Shown here: positions 5,825-8,477 of the stretch, in pieces
How the letters are laid out: the number at the start of each line of letters is the position of its first letter
Numbering within the stretch: position 1 is the stretch's first letter
DNA from: Bacteroidales bacterium UBA1217
Lineage (GTDB): Bacteria > Bacteroidota > Bacteroidia > Bacteroidales > P3
Assembly (NCBI GenBank): GCA_002309335.1
Contig: DBXH01000038.1
Coordinates: 41,885 to 50,361, forward strand
DNA: 8,477 nucleotides
Direction: 5' to 3'
Translations under genes and position numbers: made by a program
Notes under the pieces: model-generated
The model's input: the letters and a program-made list of their open reading frames with translations, nothing else
Database searches by the model: none
Told to the model about the DNA's origin: nothing

Positions 5825-6565
5825 TCATAACTCGCTGTTCAGGAAAGCGTGGGTCTCCATTATTTTCTGCACCTGCTTATTCTCGGCGGTCTCCTTCAGC
5901 GCTTTTGCATAGCGCATATTGTGGGTGTCGGTGCCCATATATTCCACCATTCCGGCTTTGATGTAGTCGAATCCCTTCTGCCGTGCGGCTTCGCCATAGA
6001 ATCCGTTGAGCGAAAGGACGTTGACCTGAAACTTGATGTCCATTTCCTTCATCTTTCTCACCTCCTCAGAGTGGATGCCAAGATATGGGTATCGCTCTGG
6101 ATGTGCAAGGATAAGCTTGTAGCCAAGCCGTAGGTATTCTGCAAATATATCTGTCGGCATATAGTCGTTGAAATGAAGCGAAAACTCGCACAGCAGGATC
6201 TTGCCGGGCAGAGTCAGCACATTGTCTACCCCTGGGCGGCGCGCAAAACGCGGGTCAAACCGGTATTCGCCGCTGATCACTCCAAATTCGGGCAACCCCT
6301 CGACATTGCTTTTCTCTATCTCTTTCTTCAGTTTAGCAAAACGCTCCTGGATGTCATTCTCTTCATTCGGATAGTTCGCCTGGAAATGAGGTGTGAAATG
6401 AACCTTCGTGAAACCCACCTCCGCCAATACTTTCAGACATGCGATAGTCTCCTGAACGCTGCCCGAGCCATCGTCCACATTGGGCAACAGGTGGCAATGC
6501 ATATCTGATTTCAGAGGACTGAACGTCTTTGTCTGTTTTTTCGGTTTAAGAAAGTCTAATATCAT
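5825..6565 (-). CDS. CpsB/YwqE-type tyrosine-protein phosphatase (PHP domain)
   Basis: A 246-residue cytoplasmic metal-dependent phosphatase of the PHP superfamily. Family members remove phosphate from tyrosine kinases that control capsule or exopolysaccharide export. Metal-binding motifs follow the CpsB order: DMHCH (21-25), NVDDG (29-33), TPH (58-60), SGEY (98-101), HPER (155-158) and GTDTH (211-215). The length is typical. No tyrosine kinase, Wza/Wzc-like export gene or glycosyltransferase lies in the window, so the usual capsule context is missing and the true substrate is open. The gene starts at an ATG about 70 nt downstream of a -7 element (6639-6646). The metallopeptidase gene follows after 24 bp, probably in the same transcript. 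Confidence 0.92.
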   Translation of the reverse strand: MILDFLKPKKQTKTFSPLKSDMHCHLLPNVDDGSGSVQETIACLKVLAEVGFTKVHFTPHFQANYPNEENDIQERFAKLKKEIEKSNVEGLPEFGVISGEYRFDPRFARRPGVDNVLTLPGKILLCEFSLHFNDYMPTDIFAEYLRLGYKLILAHPERYPYLGIHSEEVRKMKEMDIKFQVNVLSLNGFYGEAARQKGFDYIKAGMVEYMGTDTHNMRYAKALKETAENKQVQKIMETHAFLNSEL

Positions 6566-6638
6566 AGTTGTTAGTCAGGGAGGGTAAATAGTTGATAATA
6601 AGTTAACTGTAGATTATGATATATTTTGGTATTCTTTG

Positions 6639-6646
6639 CAAAGGTA
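6639..6646 (-). promoter_or_regulatory. Bacteroidota -7 element for the PHP phosphatase-peptidase operon
   Basis: On the minus strand this reads TACCTTTG followed by C, an exact TAnnTTTG match. Upstream are ACG, an A-run, and a TTTG at 6664-6661. The spacer of 14 nt is shorter than usual for a -33 element. The predicted leader is about 65-70 nt. Confidence 0.65.
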
Positions 6647-6751
6647 CGTATTTTTTTTGACAAATTAATACTGGTGTGTTAATTTTTTTGCAATCAAATG
6701 TAATGTGCTGATATTTCTCAATTTATTATTCAATATACAAAATTCTAGAAT

Positions 6752-6811
6752 CCTCTTCAACCTTTCAAACTCTTTAAGCGAAGCGACCCTTTTCAACCTT
6801 TTAAACCTTTA
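6752..6811. repeat. Imperfect direct repeat, two copies of about 24 bp
   Basis: Copy 1 (6752-6776) and copy 2 (6788-6811) share the pattern CCTyTTCAACCTTTyAAAC followed by a CTTTA-like end, with two substitutions and one base of length difference. The 11 bases between them (AGCGAAGCGAC) are themselves a short repeat of AGCGA. The pyrimidine-rich sequence is low in complexity. Confidence 0.6.
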
Positions 6812-7182
6812 CCAAGATAGTAACTCCTAACGTTCCGTTAAACGATGCCCCTAGTTTTGAGGGAATGGCGTTAAGAAATCCTGACTGGAGGAGCGTAAAA
6901 TCGACCACGTCCAAGCAATGGACAACTTCACAGCTTAATAGGAATGGAAAAAGTGGTTATTAAGAAGTAAGTTAATTGCTTAGACACACATGCGCGTTTG
7001 GTCGGTTTAGCTCTGGAGGGCAGGATTTTAGCCGATTCCCTCAGCGGTATCACTTCAACGTATAAGGCTCCACAAGTCCACTGGACTTGTTCCGTATTTG
7101 CCAGCGTTTCTTTTTGGCTTTGGAAAAAGAAATGCTGATTAGAACAATCATAATTAATTACCCACCTATTGACAAATTGCAT
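6801..7182 (-). other. Two adjoining ORF-like frames, possible frameshifted gene or repeat element
   Basis: The first frame runs from ATG 7182 to a TGA at 6928 (84 codons; contains VQWTCGALYVEVIPLRESAK). The second is open from 6956 to a TAA at 6801 (contains LQSGFLNAIPSKLGASFNG) and has no start of its own. They overlap, and one base gained or lost in the T5 run at 6952-6948 would join them into one frame of roughly 125 codons. I recognise no domain. The composition (many Ser, Lys, Cys, Trp; no clear fold) does not look like a conserved enzyme. I have an unverified impression that similar short hypothetical proteins recur in Bacteroidales genomes, which would suit a dispersed intergenic repeat better than a functional protein. 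Confidence 0.3.
7072..7090. repeat. 19-bp near-perfect palindrome
   Basis: ACAAGTCCA (7072-7080) and TGGACTTGT (7082-7090) are exact reverse complements around a single C. It could be a dyad operator or, in RNA, a short hairpin. There is no U-tract directly after it, so it is not an obvious terminator. It lies inside the 84-codon frame. Confidence 0.65.
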
Positions 7183-7227
7183 TTTTTTTCACATCTTTTC
7201 ACCTCTGTTGGTTAAAAATGAAGCATT

Positions 7228-7271
7228 TCGCCTTAGGTTCGCTTCTAAGTCGCTTCTGGGTCAATTCTGGG
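7228..7271. repeat. Tandem array of about four 11-bp units
   Basis: Consecutive units are TCGCCTTAGGT (7228-7238), TCGCTTCTAAG (7239-7249), TCGCTTCTGGG (7250-7260) and TCAATTCTGGG (7261-7271). The middle two are closest, with nine of eleven bases shared, and units 3 and 4 also share nine. The first unit is more degenerate. The period is close to one helical turn. Confidence 0.6.
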
Positions 7272-7389
7272 TTTACGCATAAAAAATATCTAACCGAAGT
7301 ATATCACATTCCCTGTTTTTTTTATTCCCGATACAATAAACACGCTTGTTGTTCGTTAAAAAACCTGTATTAATAATCTCCCCGTTTTT

Positions 7390-8477
7390 ATGCAACAGAT
7401 TGAAGTCGTTATAGAAAACACAGGTGAACGCCGAATGATAGACCAAGGCACTCCGCTCCACGAACTCGCCACGCAGGTCAATCACCATTGCAAATACCCC
7501 GTGCTTTGCGCATTGGTAAACAATAAGATAAAGATGCTGTCGTATTGCGTCTACAAGCCCAAGAACATACGTTTTATAGACATTACCCATCGTCAGGGCT
7601 ACCGCATCTACATCACCTCGCTCTGCTTTCTGCTGTACAAAGCTGTGCGCGACTGTTTCCCCAAGGCGGTGCTGACCATCGACCATTGGATGGTTAACGG
7701 CTTCTTCTGCAGAATTAAACCCTTCGAGGAGGACTGTGTGTTGCCTTCCCAGCTCGAGATTGTCCGCACGGTGCGCGACCGTATGGTTGAGATGCAGCGG
7801 CTCGATTTGCCCTTCGTCAGCCGCTCAATGCTTGTGTCGGATGCTATCAAATTGATCGAGAATGAGCCTATACCGGCCACACAACGGCTGCTGAAAGGGC
7901 TTACGCAACTCTATATCGAGATGTATTTCTTGGGTGGAACACCTCACAAATGGGCCACGCGCCTTGTCCCTTCCACGGGTGTGCTGACGCAATGGGATTT
8001 GCGTTCTTTCGCCGACGGTTTCCTGCTGCAATGCCCAGACCCCACAATGCCCGAAAAACTTGACATCTATCAGGATGCTCCCAAGTTGTTCAACATCTTC
8101 CAGGAGCACCACAACTGGGCCAAGTTGCTGAATGTAACCACTGTCGACGACCTCAACGAGGAAGTCCGCAATCACCGTGAAAACCACCTGATTCAGGTGA
8201 GCGAAGCTCTTCACGAAAAGAAATACGCCTCTATCGCCGATATGATTGACCAGCGTCGCGACAAAGTTCGTATGGTACTGCTTGCCGGACCTTCATCGAG
8301 TGGCAAGACCACCTCCTGCCGCCGTCTGGCAGTTCAGCTGGCTGTGCTTGGGTTTGACGTCAAGCAGCTCTCGCTCGACGATTATTTCCTGCCGCGTGAA
8401 AAAACTCCGCGCCAACCCAACGGCGACTACGACTTTGAATCCATCAACGCTCTCGACATCCCTCTGCTCAACGAGCA
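7390..8477 (+). CDS. TGS-domain nucleoside kinase (uridine kinase-like), 5' part, cut by window end
   Basis: The frame starts at ATG 7390 and stays open for 362 codons to the right edge, so the C-terminus is missing. The N-terminal part (about 1-65) fits a TGS-like domain. Residues 66-250 resemble the second domain of threonyl-tRNA synthetases, as in TGS-uridine kinase fusions; RIYITSLCFLLYKAV (72-86) is a family-like stretch. The kinase part begins near 290 with the Walker A motif GPSSSGKTT (300-308; K306 contacts ATP phosphates), then LSLDDYF (327-333), where an acidic residue is expected to act with the substrate hydroxyl. The expected role is ATP-dependent phosphorylation of a nucleoside, probably uridine or cytidine, in the cytoplasm. 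Family members I know are about 550 residues. The upstream region is A/T-rich without a Shine-Dalgarno sequence. Exact substrate is uncertain. Confidence 0.9.
   Translation, partial: MQQIEVVIENTGERRMIDQGTPLHELATQVNHHCKYPVLCALVNNKIKMLSYCVYKPKNIRFIDITHRQGYRIYITSLCFLLYKAVRDCFPKAVLTIDHWMVNGFFCRIKPFEEDCVLPSQLEIVRTVRDRMVEMQRLDLPFVSRSMLVSDAIKLIENEPIPATQRLLKGLTQLYIEMYFLGGTPHKWATRLVPSTGVLTQWDLRSFADGFLLQCPDPTMPEKLDIYQDAPKLFNIFQEHHNWAKLLNVTTVDDLNEEVRNHRENHLIQVSEALHEKKYASIADMIDQRRDKVRMVLLAGPSSSGKTTSCRRLAVQLAVLGFDVKQLSLDDYFLPREKTPRQPNGDYDFESINALDIPLLNE

Larger units (their letters stand above)
6566..7389. other. 824-base intergenic region without a convincing gene
   Basis: No recognisable protein family, tRNA or rRNA is visible on either strand. 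It holds the promoter of the PHP phosphatase (6639-6660), an imperfect direct repeat (6752-6811), a block of small inverted repeats, including TAACG (6828-6832)/CGTTA (6836-6840) and CCCT (6849-6852)/AGGG (6860-6863), two adjoining minus-strand open frames (6801-7182), a 19-bp palindrome (7072-7090) and an 11-bp repeat array (7228-7271). From 7272 to 7389 I see no exact TAnnTTTG on the + strand, so the promoter of the nucleoside kinase is not located. The region may be a repeat element or degenerate insertion between the two flanking genes. Confidence 0.6.

Noticed and set aside
6909..6923. Short inverted repeat GTCCA/TGGAC
   Set aside because: Five bases per arm with no extension or T-run; easily expected by chance.
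7273..8214. Three minus-strand frames opposite the nucleoside kinase
   Set aside because: They overlap a 362-codon + strand frame carrying a perfect Walker A motif; none has recognisable motifs.

Overview
The window looks like chromosomal DNA of a member of the Bacteroidales (Bacteroidota). The evidence is a tmRNA whose tag reads GENNYALAA, exact matches to the Bacteroidota -7 promoter element TAnnTTTG, A-rich start regions without Shine-Dalgarno sequences, and several genes in forms typical of this group: an NMGERFGYY-type POT transporter, a TGS-fused nucleoside kinase and a short TsaC. I cannot name genus or species. No phage, plasmid, CRISPR or intact insertion sequence is visible.

Layout. 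Positions 1-535 are an RNA region on the + strand: the 3' end of a tRNA (probably Asp) with its terminator, then the complete tmRNA gene (ssrA) with a terminator that also serves the convergent genes on its right. Positions 555-3306 are minus-strand genes. Read in their own direction they are a POT/PTR2 peptide transporter, a terminator hairpin, an Sfp-type 4'-phosphopantetheinyl transferase, and a small TTG-started lipoprotein only 7 nt downstream of it. A 141-bp divergent promoter region separates the transporter from a + strand threonylcarbamoyl-AMP synthase gene (3448-4029), which needs only a very short leader. A hairpin at 4032-4060 divides it from a convergent minus-strand pair: a CpsB/YwqE-type PHP phosphatase (5825-6565) followed after 24 bp by an exported M49-like metallopeptidase (4085-5800).

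Positions 6566-7389 are 824 bases with no convincing gene but a lot of structure: a strong -7 element, an imperfect direct repeat, two adjoining minus-strand open frames that a one-base shift would join, a 19-bp palindrome, and an array of about four 11-bp units. The last gene (7390 to the right edge) is the N-terminal part of a TGS-domain/uridine-kinase-like nucleoside kinase, cut off by the window just after its P-loop.

How the genes fit together. Most of the window is housekeeping: ribosome rescue (tmRNA), tRNA t6A modification (TsaC), carrier-protein activation (PPTase), peptide uptake (POT) and nucleoside salvage. The peptidase and the peptide transporter could both serve peptide nutrition, but they are in separate transcription units. 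I did not find a clear new multi-gene system. The least explained items are the structured 6566-7389 region, the M49-like peptidase with a contracted zinc motif, the lipoprotein paired with the PPTase, and a tmRNA gene that has CTA where CCA would be expected.
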